Counted from the first letter of the stretch, positions 24,817 through 35,101 are shown. The stretch: DNA of 64,000 nucleotides from Mucilaginibacter gracilis (GCF_003633615.1 NZ_RBKU01000001.1:6138001-6202000), one strand, 5' to 3'. Numbers and translations are program-made. Notes: generated by a model not told the origin, from the letters alone.

Positions 24817-26506
24817 TTATCCCCTTTATATTTAGTTGTATACTGCGTTTATCGCGCCACACGTTCTCTTCAATGGTATAACAAATATCAAACGGTATAC
24901 CTTTGGCAATTTTAGGCAAATATTCGCCCATGTTAAAAGCAATACAATCAAAACTTGCCGAACCTTCTTGTATAACGGTCATTTTAATATGGTTGGCGCC
25001 AACCAGGCTGGCGTTACCGCTAACATACACATTTTTTGTGATGAAAACCGGCGACATATTCTCGGGCCCAAAGGGCGCAAACTGGTTAAGTATCCTAAAA
25101 AATTTGGCGTCAATTTGTTTAAGTTTCAGTTCGGCATCAATCCGTATCTCCTGTATCAGCATTTCGTCGGTAATGCTGGCGTTAACTACCTGCTCAAAAC
25201 GGGTGCTAAAAGCCTCTACGTTTTCGGGTGTCATAGTTAGGCCGGCGGCATATTTATGGCCGCCAAACTGTATTAGCAAATCACTGCATCCGCATAAAGC
25301 TTCATAAAGGTCAAACCCGTAAACCGACCGCGCCGAACCTGCCACATGCCCGTTTGAGCGAGTTAAAACAATAGTTGGGCGATAATATTTTTCGGTTAAC
25401 CGCGATGCCACAATACCGATAACCCCCTTATGCCATTCAGCATTAAATACCACTGTCGATTTTCGTGCTATCATTGCCGGGTCGCGGTCAATCATGCTCA
25501 AAGCCTCGTCGGTAATATTCAGGTCGTGCTCCTTGCGCTCAATGTTTTTGAGGTTAATAATGGATCCTTTGGCCGCCGCCACTTCATCGCTGCAAGCTAT
25601 TAATAGTTCTACAGCATGTTTGGCATCATCAATACGCCCGGCGGCGTTAATGCGGGGGCCAATGGTAAATACAATGTCTGATATGGTATAGTTTTCCGTT
25701 CTGCCTGCGGCAAGCATTAAGGTTTTTACACCAATGCAAGGGTCGCTGTTAATTTTCAGCAGTCCAAAATAAGCTAAAACGCGGTTTTCGCCTGTAATAT
25801 GTACAATATCGCAGGCAATGCTAATGGCAACCAATTCAAGGTAACTCATTAATTGCTCAAACGGAATATCGTTTTTTTGTGCGTAAGCTTGTATCAGCTT
25901 AAAGCCAATGCCACAGCCCGAAAGTTCTTTGTAAGGGTATTCACAATCCGGGCGTTTTGGATCAAGCACGGCAACGGCGGCGGGTATTTCGCTGCCGGGA
26001 GTATGGTGGTCGCATATAATAAAATCAACACCCAACTCGTTAGCATAGGCAATTTTATCAACCGATTTTATACCACAATCCAGCGCTATAATGAGGCTAA
26101 AGCCATGCTCTTTAGCAAAGTCAATCCCCTGGGTTGATATGCCGTAACCTTCCTTATAACGGTCGGGTATATAATAATCCAGTTTGGCGTAATAGTTTTT
26201 GAAAAAGCTATAAACTAACGCTACCGATGTTGTTCCGTCAACATCATAATCGCCGTAAATCATAATTTTCTCGCCGGCGACAAAAGCCTGCTCTATCCGC
26301 AAAATGGCCTTCTCCATATCCTTCATTAAAAAAGGATCGTGCAGATAATTAATATCCGGGCGAAAAAAAAACCGGGCTTCCTCCAGCGATGTAATATCGC
26401 GGTGCAACAGCAGGGTACTTAAAACTTCATCAATATTTAGTTCGGTCGATAATTTTTTAATGCCTTCATCACCGGGCTTCACCTTCATCGACCATCTTTT
26501 TTGCAT
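24812..26506 (-). CDS. recJ: Single-stranded-DNA-specific exonuclease RecJ
   Basis: The 564-residue DHH-family 5'-3' exonuclease acts in recombination and mismatch repair. Metal-binding motifs are GDYDVDGTTSVA (about 81-92), IALDCGIK, FIICDHHTPG (DHH) and, in the DHHA1 domain, FGGHKYAAGL. The C-terminal OB-like domain ends QLNIKGIR. Length is normal for Bacteroidota RecJ. Its last codons lie in the G-rich repeat. Confidence 0.95.
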   Translation of the reverse strand: MQKRWSMKVKPGDEGIKKLSTELNIDEVLSTLLLHRDITSLEEARFFFRPDINYLHDPFLMKDMEKAILRIEQAFVAGEKIMIYGDYDVDGTTSVALVYSFFKNYYAKLDYYIPDRYKEGYGISTQGIDFAKEHGFSLIIALDCGIKSVDKIAYANELGVDFIICDHHTPGSEIPAAVAVLDPKRPDCEYPYKELSGCGIGFKLIQAYAQKNDIPFEQLMSYLELVAISIACDIVHITGENRVLAYFGLLKINSDPCIGVKTLMLAAGRTENYTISDIVFTIGPRINAAGRIDDAKHAVELLIACSDEVAAAKGSIINLKNIERKEHDLNITDEALSMIDRDPAMIARKSTVVFNAEWHKGVIGIVASRLTEKYYRPTIVLTRSNGHVAGSARSVYGFDLYEALCGCSDLLIQFGGHKYAAGLTMTPENVEAFSTRFEQVVNASITDEMLIQEIRIDAELKLKQIDAKFFRILNQFAPFGPENMSPVFITKNVYVSGNASLVGANHIKMTVIQEGSASFDCIAFNMGEYLPKIAKGIPFDICYTIEENVWRDKRSIQLNIKGIR

Positions 26507-26595
26507 ATCTTAGCTGTTGAAACAGTAAAGATAGTTATTGAGTTATTAATTGGATAGTATTAGCTACTTAATTACTCACAATCCGTTGTTATACA

Positions 26596-27366
26596 ATGCA
26601 AATTTTTCCACTCAAAGAAGGCTCATACTCGGTTGACGCCACAAAAAAGTTTATTCCTTTTGATCCTAACATTAATAAAGTTTCCGAAAGGCCAGGTTCA
26701 TTATTTATCCACGTAAACCCATTTTTGGTTAAAACCGATAACGACCTCATACTTTTTGATGCCGGCCTGGGCTTTAAAAACAACCAGGATAAGTTAGTGG
26801 TGCATCAAAACATACGCAATGCAGGCTTTGAGCCCGATGATGTTACGTTGGTATTAATGTCGCACCTGCATTACGATCATAGCGGCGGCCTGGTTGTTGA
26901 ACGAAACGGAAAATGGGAGCCCTCGTTCCCGGATGCCGAGCATGTGGTGCAACGCAGCGAATGGGAATTTGCCTTTCAGGGAAAATCATCATCATACCAT
27001 CAATCTATTTTTGAGGTTCTACAGCGGTCGGCCAATTTCACTTTTACCGAAGGCGACGGCGAGTTAAAAGCAGGCATAAGCTACCAGCTATCAGGAGGGC
27101 ACTGCCCCTTTCACCAGGTATTTTTATTGGAAGAAAACGGCGAAAAAGTATTTTTTGGCGGCGACGAACTTCCTGAGCCCGAGCAATTGCTCAGAAAGTT
27201 TATCGCAAAGTATGATTACGATGGCCGCAAAGCTATGGAGCTACGCGAAATATATGGCAAAGTAGCAGCAGCCGAAAACAGGACATGCCTTTTTTATCAT
27301 GCTAAAAAAAATCCGGTTGGTAGGGTTGAATACGAAAACGAAACCTTTAGGGTAATACCCGTTTAA
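26596..27366 (+). CDS. Metallo-beta-lactamase-fold hydrolase
   Basis: The 256-residue cytoplasmic protein has the MBL metal motif SHLHYDHSGG (about 95-104), an upstream LFDAGLGF and, further on, SGGHCPFHQV, FFGGDELPE and CLFYHAKK. It resembles the glyoxalase-II/lactonase-like branch. The substrate is unknown. It overlaps the convergent response-regulator gene by four bases at the stops. Confidence 0.87.
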   Translation: MQIFPLKEGSYSVDATKKFIPFDPNINKVSERPGSLFIHVNPFLVKTDNDLILFDAGLGFKNNQDKLVVHQNIRNAGFEPDDVTLVLMSHLHYDHSGGLVVERNGKWEPSFPDAEHVVQRSEWEFAFQGKSSSYHQSIFEVLQRSANFTFTEGDGELKAGISYQLSGGHCPFHQVFLLEENGEKVFFGGDELPEPEQLLRKFIAKYDYDGRKAMELREIYGKVAAAENRTCLFYHAKKNPVGRVEYENETFRVIPV

Positions 27367-27782
27367 TTGGTTTGAGCCAGGTTAAGTACCTCTTTTATCT
27401 TATCAACACTTAAAGGTTTTGATATAAAATCTTTAACAAGCGAGTACGATTTCGCCTTGTTAATATCGTTATTAAACACCGACGACGAGATGATATATAT
27501 CTTGCTCTTTCCGTTGGGGTCGATATTTAACCTTTGATACTCTTCTAAAAACTCCCAGCCATTCATAATCGGCATGTTAATATCCAGCAAAATATAATCC
27601 GGAAGGCTATCCGGGTTTTTTCCCTGTATCTCAACTAATTGCTCAATTGCAAATTTGCCATTCAAGCATGTGCTGATCTCGGTATTAAGCAAGGTCTTTT
27701 TAATCAGTTTAACAGAGATGAAATTATTGATTTCATCATCGTCAACCAAAAGAATACTTACAGCTTTAGTATTTATAGTCAT
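27363..27782 (-). CDS. Single-domain response regulator
   Basis: The 139-residue receiver has acidic residues in LLVDDDEINNF (about 12-22), the phosphoacceptor in YILLDINMPIMNGWEF, the switch residues in YIISSSVFN and the lysine in FISKPLSVD. No output domain. The DDDEINN start is typical of Bacteroidota CheY-like proteins. No kinase is nearby. Confidence 0.92.
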   Translation of the reverse strand: MTINTKAVSILLVDDDEINNFISVKLIKKTLLNTEISTCLNGKFAIEQLVEIQGKNPDSLPDYILLDINMPIMNGWEFLEEYQRLNIDPNGKSKIYIISSSVFNNDINKAKSYSLVKDFISKPLSVDKIKEVLNLAQTN

Positions 27783-27881
27783 AATTCGGTATACGGCAAT
27801 TGCAATTAAAAGGTTTAACTAAGTTACTAAAATTTGGTAAAAAACATCTTTTAAATTGCTTCTGCGCTAAATAGTATTAAT

Positions 27882-28208
27882 TTAAAATTGATAATCGTGC
27901 TCAACAAGGCAAATCCTCACCTTGTAATTTGCGTACCACATTTCGCGGCCCTGCTTTTGTGCTACTAAATGCCTGGTATTAGCCTTCCAGTTTTTTATCG
28001 CCTCCAACGATTTCCAGTACGAAACCGTTATCCCCACCTCGTTCCGTGCCGATTCTACCCCTAAAAACCCTTCCTGCTCGCTGGCCAGCTTAGCCATTTC
28101 GGTAGCCATATCATTATAGCCGCCATCGTCCACATTTTTTACCGACGAAAAAATCACAGCGTAATAGGGCGTTGGCGGCGTTAATGCTATTAATGGCTTA
28201 TTGCTCAA
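27882..28208 (-). CDS. Antibiotic biosynthesis monooxygenase (ABM) domain protein
   Basis: The 108-residue protein fits the ferredoxin-like ABM fold: YYAVIFSSVKNVDDGGYND, then GFLGVESARNEVGITVSYW, LEAIKNWKANTRH and WYANYKVRICLVE. This matches the YqjZ-like subgroup rather than heme-degrading IsdG. Catalytic function is unproven for such small members. Confidence 0.82.
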   Translation of the reverse strand: MSNKPLIALTPPTPYYAVIFSSVKNVDDGGYNDMATEMAKLASEQEGFLGVESARNEVGITVSYWKSLEAIKNWKANTRHLVAQKQGREMWYANYKVRICLVEHDYQF

Positions 28209-28386
28209 TGTAGTTTAGTAAAAGATGATAATAAATGTCGAACACACGCTTTTAAAAATCGAACATACAAATCTACCTCATAATATCAAATTTGCCATTC
28301 CGCGTTCATTACCAACTAAAACGGCATTTCCTTCTATCTTGATTCCTGATTCTAACCTCTTGCCTCTCCTCCATAACCTCTTGCTT

Positions 28387-31278
28387 CTATTCAATAGCGC
28401 TTTCTTCAAACTCGTATTCCTCAATTGGTGGGCAGGTACATATCAGCGTTCTGTCGCCATAGGTATCATTAACCCGGCCAACCGATGGCCAAAATTTATG
28501 CGCAGCCACATATGCTAACGGGAAAGCCGCTTTTTGGCGTGTATAAGGGTGCTCCCACTCGTTACCCGTAATAACGGCGGCAGTGTGCGGCGCATTTTTT
28601 AATGGGTTATCTGTTTTATCAATAACACCTTTTTCTACATCCTCAATTTCGTGGCGAATGGCTATCATAGCGTTGCAAAACCTATCCAGCTCGTGTTTCG
28701 GTTCCGATTCCGTTGGCTCAACCATCAGCGTACCCGCTACCGGGAAAGAAACCGTTGGCGCATGGAAACCGTAATCCATCAGGCGTTTAGCTATATCGGT
28801 TACTTCAATACCTAAGGCTTTAAATGCACGGCAGTCCAATATCATTTCGTGCGCACAACGGCCATTAGCTCCCGAATACAGTACAGGGAAGTGTTTTTCT
28901 AACCGGGCCTTAATATAGTTGGCATTTAATATAGCATATTTAGTGGCCTGGGTTAAACCATCGGGCCCCATCATGGCAATATAAGCATGCGAGATGAGCA
29001 AGATAGACGCCGAACCCCATGGTGCCGACGAAACTGCGTGTATAGCCTTACCGTTATCAATATCAACAACGGCATGCCCCGGTAAATACGGAACAAGGTG
29101 TTTAGCCACGCCAATTGGCCCCATGCCAGGGCCACCGCCGCCGTGTGGTATGCAAAACGTTTTATGCAGGTTTAAGTGGCAAACGTCGGCACCAATATTA
29201 GCCGGACTGGTTAACCCAACCTGCGCATTCATGTTAGCACCATCCATATAAACCTGACCCCCATTTTCATGGATGATTTGGCATATCTCGATAATCGATT
29301 CTTCAAACACACCATGAGTTGATGGATAGGTCACCATCAGGCACGAGAGGTTGTTTTTATACTGCTCGGCCTTGGCCCGCATATCGGCAACGTCAATATT
29401 ACCGTTATCGTCGCACTTCACCACCACAATTTTCATACCGGCCATAGCCGCCGAAGCCGGGTTAGTACCATGTGCCGACGATGGTATCAAAGCAATATTA
29501 CGATGACTGTCTCCCCTATCCATGTGGTAGGCGCGTATCACCATCAAACCGGCATACTCGCCTTGCGCACCCGCATTGGGCTGCAAACTCATGGCTGCAA
29601 AGCCGGTTATTTCGCTAAGCCATTTGTTCAACTCGTCAAATATCTCCATGTAACCTCCCACCTGGTCAACAGGTGCAAAAGGGTGCATTTTGCTAAACTC
29701 GGTCCAGGTTACCGGCACCATTTCGGTAGTAGCATTCAGTTTCATGGTACACGAACCCAAAGCTATCATCGAGTGGCAAAGCGACAGATCTTTAGCCTCA
29801 AGCGATTTAATATAACGCAACATTTCGTGTTCCGAATGGTACGCATTAAAAATCTGGTGAGTTAAGTAAGCCGATGTACGCTGCAATTGGGCAGGTATCA
29901 CGGTTTTAATATCGGCCTTTAATTCGTCAAAACCAATATCACTAACGTTAATAGCCTTTACTTTGGCAAAAAACCTAATTATGGTTTTAACATCTTCAAC
30001 AGATGTAGTTTCGTCTAAGCTAATGGTAACGGCTGTGCCTGTGTAATGCAGGTTCATTTCGTTATTAATGGCTTGCCCGTGTATTGGCTTGGCTAACTCG
30101 CCTAATTCAAATTTAAGGGTGTCAAAATAAACATCATTCAGTTGCGTGTAACCTAAAGCAGTTAAACTTTTTGATAACAGTATGGTTAAGCCGTGTATCC
30201 TTTCGGCTATTAATTTTAAACCTTTAGGGCCATGGTACGCGGCATACATGCCCGCCATAATAGCCAGCAGTGCCTGCGCGGTACATATATTTGATGTTGC
30301 CTTATCCCTGCGGATGTGCTGCTCGCGGGTTTGCAGCGCCATGCGTAAAGCATAGTTACCGGCACTATCAATAGTTACGCCAATGATACGCCCCGGCATC
30401 GATCGTTTATATTCGTCTTTAGTGGCAAAAAAGGCAGCATGCGGGCCACCAAAACCCATTGGCACACCAAACCGCTGCGAGGTACCTACAACAATATCGG
30501 CACCCCACTCACCCGGCGGAGTTAACAGCACCAGGCTCATTAAATCGGCAACAACGGTTAGTTTAATGCCTTTAGCGTGTGCATCGGCAGCAAAACTGCT
30601 GTAATTATAGACGGCACCGCCCCCGGCAGGGTATTGCACAATGGCACCAAACATTTGCTCGTTCAGTTCAACCTCACGGTGATCGCCAATTTGCAGCTCA
30701 ATACCATAAGGCTGCGAGCGTGTTTTTAAAATATCGATAGTTTGCGGAAACAACTCCTGCGAAACGAAAAAGATGTTAGCTTGCTGATTTTTGCGTAAGC
30801 TGTATTGCATAAACATAGCTTCGGCGGCAGCGGTACCTTCGTCTAACAACGAAGCGTTGGCAATTTCCATCCCGGTTAAATCCAACACCATCGTTTGGAA
30901 ATTAAGCAAGGCCTGCAAACGCCCTTGTGCAATTTCGGCCTGGTAGGGCGTGTATTGCGTGTACCATCCCGGGTTTTCTAAAATATTACGTTGTATAACG
31001 CCCGGCAATATCACATCATAATAACCCTGGCCGATATAGCTTTTAAAAACCTTATTTTTTGATGCTGTTTGCTTTAAATCATTCAGATAATCAAATTCGC
31101 TTTTAGCAACAGGCAAGTTTAGCGGAGCTTTAAGACGGATTTTTTGAGGAACCGTTTGGCTAATCAATTCGTCAATGGTTTTTACACCAACAGTTTGCAG
31201 CATTTCGGCGGTGTCGGCTTCATTTGGAGCGATGTGTCTTTGCTGAAATTTTTCCTGGTAATCGATATTTAATTTCAT
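28387..31278 (-). CDS. gcvP: Glycine dehydrogenase (decarboxylating), P-protein of glycine cleavage
   Basis: The 963-residue single-chain P-protein releases CO2 from glycine and passes the aminomethyl group to lipoyl GcvH. Both homologous halves are present. The PLP lysine is about K706 in HLNLHKTFCIPHGGGGPG. N-terminal marks include FQQRHIAPNEADTAEM and GQGYYDVILPGVIQRN. The gcvT and gcvH genes are not in the window. No glycine riboswitch was recognised in the upstream bases. Confidence 0.96.
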   Translation of the reverse strand: MKLNIDYQEKFQQRHIAPNEADTAEMLQTVGVKTIDELISQTVPQKIRLKAPLNLPVAKSEFDYLNDLKQTASKNKVFKSYIGQGYYDVILPGVIQRNILENPGWYTQYTPYQAEIAQGRLQALLNFQTMVLDLTGMEIANASLLDEGTAAAEAMFMQYSLRKNQQANIFFVSQELFPQTIDILKTRSQPYGIELQIGDHREVELNEQMFGAIVQYPAGGGAVYNYSSFAADAHAKGIKLTVVADLMSLVLLTPPGEWGADIVVGTSQRFGVPMGFGGPHAAFFATKDEYKRSMPGRIIGVTIDSAGNYALRMALQTREQHIRRDKATSNICTAQALLAIMAGMYAAYHGPKGLKLIAERIHGLTILLSKSLTALGYTQLNDVYFDTLKFELGELAKPIHGQAINNEMNLHYTGTAVTISLDETTSVEDVKTIIRFFAKVKAINVSDIGFDELKADIKTVIPAQLQRTSAYLTHQIFNAYHSEHEMLRYIKSLEAKDLSLCHSMIALGSCTMKLNATTEMVPVTWTEFSKMHPFAPVDQVGGYMEIFDELNKWLSEITGFAAMSLQPNAGAQGEYAGLMVIRAYHMDRGDSHRNIALIPSSAHGTNPASAAMAGMKIVVVKCDDNGNIDVADMRAKAEQYKNNLSCLMVTYPSTHGVFEESIIEICQIIHENGGQVYMDGANMNAQVGLTSPANIGADVCHLNLHKTFCIPHGGGGPGMGPIGVAKHLVPYLPGHAVVDIDNGKAIHAVSSAPWGSASILLISHAYIAMMGPDGLTQATKYAILNANYIKARLEKHFPVLYSGANGRCAHEMILDCRAFKALGIEVTDIAKRLMDYGFHAPTVSFPVAGTLMVEPTESEPKHELDRFCNAMIAIRHEIEDVEKGVIDKTDNPLKNAPHTAAVITGNEWEHPYTRQKAAFPLAYVAAHKFWPSVGRVNDTYGDRTLICTCPPIEEYEFEESAIE

Positions 31279-31305
31279 GAAATGGGGTCAGAGTATTTTA
31301 TGCCG

Positions 31306-31313
31306 CAAAGGTA
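31306..31313 (-). promoter_or_regulatory. -7 box (TACCTTTG) for gcvP
   Basis: An exact TAnnTTTG match on the reverse strand, 27 bases upstream of the gcvP ATG, with TTTG-containing sequence a little further upstream. Confidence 0.5.
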
Positions 31314-31434
31314 AACAAATCCAAATCCTATCCCAACCGTACAGCAAATACTGACAATGGTTTTACCAGATAATAACTAATTAAAAACGAAGTTGAAACA
31401 CTACTTTTTCTATAGACAATTCACCTTTTCAATC

Positions 31435-32154
31435 TCACACCGCCAATTGCCTCAAATACATTTGAATAGTGTTTTCCAACCCGTAGTAAAGGGCATCGCA
31501 TACCAGGGCGTGGCCAATGCTAACTTCTTGCAAGCCCTCAATATTTTGGGCAAAGTATTTTAGGTTGTGCAGGTCAAGGTCGTGCCCGGCATTTAGGCCA
31601 AGGCCAACTTGCTGTGCAACTTTGGCGGCTTCTATATAAGGGGCAATAGCTTTTAAACGGTCGGCGTGGTAGCCACTGGCGTAGGCTTCGGTATAAAGTT
31701 CAATGCGGTTGGTGCCGGTTGTGGCGGCGGCCTCAACCATTTCGGCTATCGGGTCAACAAAAATAGATACCCTTATGCCCGCCAGTTGAAACTCCGATAT
31801 AATTTCCTTTAAATACGATTGATGCTCAATAGTATCCCAACCATGGTTAGATGTAATTTGGCCGAGGGCATCAGGCACCAGTGTTACCTGCGCAGGGCGG
31901 TTATTAAGCACCAGTTTCATAAACGAATCTTCAACCGGGTTACCTTCAATATTAAATTCGGTTTTAATTACTTTTTTCAGATCGTCAACATCCTGGTAGC
32001 GTATATGGCGCTCATCCGGGCGGGGGTGTACTGTTATACCTTCGGCACCAAAACGTTCGCAGTCAAGGGCCACTTTAATAACATCGGGGTTATTACCGCC
32101 GCGCGAATTACGCAAAGTGGCAATTTTATTGATATTGACGGAGAGATGAGTCAT
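31435..32154 (-). CDS. pdxJ: Pyridoxine 5'-phosphate synthase
   Basis: With the ATG at 32154 (MTHLSVNINKIATLRNSRGG) the protein is 239 residues, the normal length; twelve more upstream codons are open but atypical. PdxJ condenses 3-amino-1-hydroxyacetone phosphate with deoxyxylulose 5-phosphate in the DXP-dependent vitamin B6 route. Motifs are GITVHPRPDERHI, TLVPDALGQITSN and GLGLNAGHDLDLHN, with EVSIGHALVCDAL at the end. Confidence 0.95.
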   Translation of the reverse strand: MTHLSVNINKIATLRNSRGGNNPDVIKVALDCERFGAEGITVHPRPDERHIRYQDVDDLKKVIKTEFNIEGNPVEDSFMKLVLNNRPAQVTLVPDALGQITSNHGWDTIEHQSYLKEIISEFQLAGIRVSIFVDPIAEMVEAAATTGTNRIELYTEAYASGYHADRLKAIAPYIEAAKVAQQVGLGLNAGHDLDLHNLKYFAQNIEGLQEVSIGHALVCDALYYGLENTIQMYLRQLAV

Positions 32155-32239
32155 GGCGGTAAAGATAAAATATTTACTATTGCTAAACATAATTATAGTG
32201 CATATGGTTTAAGCCATTATTTTATATTTTTTTTGTGAA

Positions 32240-33220
32240 ATGATTAAAAAGCTTTTTTTTCTGGTCGTTATTTTGTCCGCCATCCGGTTTGCGGCATCAG
32301 CCCAAATAACCTACCGCGATATAAAAAACTACAAGGTATATTACGGTTCGGCCAAACGCAACACGCAGGACTGGCTTATTATGCGCAAGTTTGAAAGCCA
32401 GGGCAAAACATACCTGCTTATGGTTGAACCGCATTCGCTGGAAACCAAAACCGACGAGATTTCGCTCTACACCGTTACCCCGCTCACGCTTACCGAGGCC
32501 CGTAAATATTACCAGGCAACGCCCTATGTAAAGGCTATTGATAAGGCCGAAAAAAACTCGAAATCGATACAGGATGCCGGTATACAAAGCGGAATGCCTA
32601 AAGAAACAGGTATCACCCTAACGGCCGACCTATGCCCCTCGCACCGGCCATTAGATAAACGGATATTTACCGATATTTTTGAGCAATTTCAAAAAGTAGA
32701 GCGCCCGGTGCCCATAGCCCTTTCAATTACCGGCATTTGGATGAAACAGCACCCGCAGGATTTGGCCTGGCTTAAACAAATGCAGTTGAAAAACGAGATC
32801 TACATCACCTGGATCAATCACTCCTACAATCATCGCGTAAGCAAAAACCTGCCGCTTAAACAAAACTTTTTGCTGGAAAGCGGAACCGATATTTATTACG
32901 AAGTTACCGAAACCGAAAAAGCCATGCTTAAAAACGGACTGCTACCGTCGGCGTTTTTCCGCTTTCCGGGATTAATATCCGACGAACAGTTGGTTACCAG
33001 CATCACCAGCTTTGGTTTAATACCCATAGGGACCGATGCCTGGCTGGCCAAGGGCCAGCAACCACAAGCCGGCAGCATAGTATTGATACACGGCAACGGT
33101 AACGAGCCCCTTGGCGTGGCCGATTTTATTAAACTGCTAAAAAGTAAAACCAAAGCCATTACCAACAAGCAATGGCTTTTGTATGATTTAAGGGAAAGCG
33201 TTGGCGATGAATTTGATTAA
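32240..33220 (+). CDS. Exported polysaccharide deacetylase-like protein with altered motif 1
   Basis: The 326-residue protein has a signal peptide (MIKKLFFLVVILSAIRFAAS). An N-terminal part (about 25-110) has no known motif. A NodB-like domain follows: motif 1 appears as LTADLCPS (127-134), motif 2 as NHSYNH (H194, H198), motif 3 as FRFPG (R241) and motif 5 as IVLIHGN (H284). Motif 1 normally reads TFDDG; here the first Asp, the catalytic base, is Ala129, while the metal-binding Asp is D130. Activity is therefore uncertain. It overlaps the next gene by 20 bases or less. Confidence 0.75.
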   Translation: MIKKLFFLVVILSAIRFAASAQITYRDIKNYKVYYGSAKRNTQDWLIMRKFESQGKTYLLMVEPHSLETKTDEISLYTVTPLTLTEARKYYQATPYVKAIDKAEKNSKSIQDAGIQSGMPKETGITLTADLCPSHRPLDKRIFTDIFEQFQKVERPVPIALSITGIWMKQHPQDLAWLKQMQLKNEIYITWINHSYNHRVSKNLPLKQNFLLESGTDIYYEVTETEKAMLKNGLLPSAFFRFPGLISDEQLVTSITSFGLIPIGTDAWLAKGQQPQAGSIVLIHGNGNEPLGVADFIKLLKSKTKAITNKQWLLYDLRESVGDEFD

Positions 33221-33704
33221 AACTGCCTTTAAACCCGTTATTGATGCCAACTCACAAATACTAATTTTAGGCTCCATGCCCGGCGAACGCTCATTAACCG
33301 AGCAGCAATACTATGCCAACAAACAAAATGCCTTCTGGAAAATCATGTCCGATGTTTATAATTCGGGCGAGGCATTAACCAATTATCACGAAAAAACAAG
33401 CCTGCTGCAAGCCAATAAAATTGCCCTCTGGGATGTTTTTGAAAGCTGCGAACGCCAGGGTAGTTTAGACGCCAACATAAAAAACGGCGTAGTAAACAAT
33501 TTTGAAGCACTGTTTAAAACCCACCCGCAAATACAACTGGTTTTATTTAACGGAAACGCAAGTTTTAAGGCATTTAAAAAGCAAGTGCAGCTATTAAATG
33601 CCATTAGTTACCAAATTATGCCGTCAACCAGTGCGGCGCATACAATGGCTTATCAAACCAAGCTCAATACATGGCAAGTTGCGTTAGCTAATGGTTATGT
33701 TTAA
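33201..33704 (+). CDS. DNA-deoxyinosine glycosylase (UDG superfamily)
   Basis: The 167-residue protein has the superfamily start LILGSMPGERSLTEQQYYAN then KQNAFW, and the closing motif PSTSAAHTM. This pattern matches the hypoxanthine-DNA glycosylase group, which removes deaminated bases in base-excision repair. The ATG at 33207 (MNLIKT) is an equal alternative start. It overlaps the end of the deacetylase-like gene, suggesting one transcript. Confidence 0.88.
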   Translation: MAMNLIKTAFKPVIDANSQILILGSMPGERSLTEQQYYANKQNAFWKIMSDVYNSGEALTNYHEKTSLLQANKIALWDVFESCERQGSLDANIKNGVVNNFEALFKTHPQIQLVLFNGNASFKAFKKQVQLLNAISYQIMPSTSAAHTMAYQTKLNTWQVALANGYV

Positions 33705-33769
33705 GTTAAGTTACATCAAACAATTTGCGTTTTAAATGTTTTATTAGGTACTTTTTCAAACCTTTTACA

Positions 33770-35101
33770 ATGCCGTTCACCATAACTTGTAAGCGCCCTA
33801 TCCTGTTACTCCTCTTTATCCTGTTGCCCTGTTCAAGCCAGGCCTATTCAATTTTAACCCACGAAGCTTTAATTGATGCCAGTTGGGACAAAAGCATTAA
33901 ACCGCTGCTTAAAGCAAAATTTCCGGCAGCCACGCCCGACGAACTGCTCAAAGCCCATGCATACGCCTACGGCGGCTGCCTTATTGCCGATATCGGCTAC
34001 TCGCCCTTTGGCAGCGCATATTTTACAAACCTGGCACATTATGTACGCACCGGCGATTTTGTAGAAAACATGATAGCCGAAGCGCAAAACATAAACGAAT
34101 ACGCCTTTGCCCTGGGCACACTTTGCCATTATATGGCCGATAGGTACGGCCACTCTATAGGCACCAACCATGTGGTGCCTTTGGTTTACCCCAATATGAA
34201 AAAAAAATATGGCCCCGTAGTTACCTACGAAGAAAACCACGCCAGCCATAGCAAAGTCGAAATATCTTTTGATGTACTGCAACTGGCCCGAGGCAATTAC
34301 GCGTCGCAGGCTTATCACGATTTTATCGGTTTCGAAATTTCGCGCCCGGTATTGGAACGCGCTTTTTTAAAAACCTACGGTAACGATATTAACGATGTTT
34401 TTGGCGATATGGGCCTTGCCATATCAACCTTTAGGTGGACGGTTAACAAACTAATGCCCACCGTAACCAGGGCGGCCTGGGTCCTTAAAAAAGACGACAT
34501 CAAAAAACTTAACCCAACCATAACCAGTCGTAAATTTCATTACAAACTAAGCCGTAAAAAGTATTACAAAGAGTTTGGGTCCGATAGGCAGCGGCCCGGC
34601 TTTAGTGCCCGGGTACTATCATTTATTATTACCATTTTACCTAAAGTGGGGCCCTTAAAGGCTTTAAAGTTCCAGGTAATTAGTCCCGAAGGCGAAAAGC
34701 TGTTTATTCATAGTTTTGATAGCGTACTGGTACATTATGATGCTGCCTTAACCCAATTGCACAACCACAGGTTAGAATTACTAGATGTTGATTACGATAC
34801 CGGCCAGCCTACCACCGTTGGCGAATACGGCCTTGCCGATAAAACCTATTGCGATTTATTAATTAACCTGCAAAAAGTAAAATACGATAACCTTACGGAT
34901 GACCTGCAAAACAACATCCTCAAATTTTACAACAAAGCCGATACCCTAACCCTCGCCAATAAATACCCCGACGACTGGAAGAAAGCCGACCTTGCCCTAA
35001 AACAAATAAAAACCGCCCCAACCATAATACCCGACAGCCTTAAAGATGCGAAAGGCAAAAATTACAAATTAAACGAGCCTGCTTTAACAAGCAGCAATTA
35101 A
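33770..35101 (+). CDS. Exported zinc-dependent phospholipase C-like protein
   Basis: From the ATG at 33770 the protein has 443 residues. An in-frame TTG at 33725 would add 15, but the later start gives a clean signal peptide (RPILLLLFILLPCSSQAY). The mature part begins SILTHEALIDASW and has the histidine-rich segment FALGTLCHYMADRYGHSIGT, as in the zinc-dependent phospholipase C/S1-P1 nuclease fold, where histidines and the N-terminal residue bind zinc. Function in Bacteroidota is unproven. Confidence 0.8.
   Translation: MPFTITCKRPILLLLFILLPCSSQAYSILTHEALIDASWDKSIKPLLKAKFPAATPDELLKAHAYAYGGCLIADIGYSPFGSAYFTNLAHYVRTGDFVENMIAEAQNINEYAFALGTLCHYMADRYGHSIGTNHVVPLVYPNMKKKYGPVVTYEENHASHSKVEISFDVLQLARGNYASQAYHDFIGFEISRPVLERAFLKTYGNDINDVFGDMGLAISTFRWTVNKLMPTVTRAAWVLKKDDIKKLNPTITSRKFHYKLSRKKYYKEFGSDRQRPGFSARVLSFIITILPKVGPLKALKFQVISPEGEKLFIHSFDSVLVHYDAALTQLHNHRLELLDVDYDTGQPTTVGEYGLADKTYCDLLINLQKVKYDNLTDDLQNNILKFYNKADTLTLANKYPDDWKKADLALKQIKTAPTIIPDSLKDAKGKNYKLNEPALTSSN

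Noticed and set aside
33725..33769. TTG start extending the phospholipase-like protein
   Set aside because: The ATG at 33770 gives a proper signal peptide; the extension would bury it.
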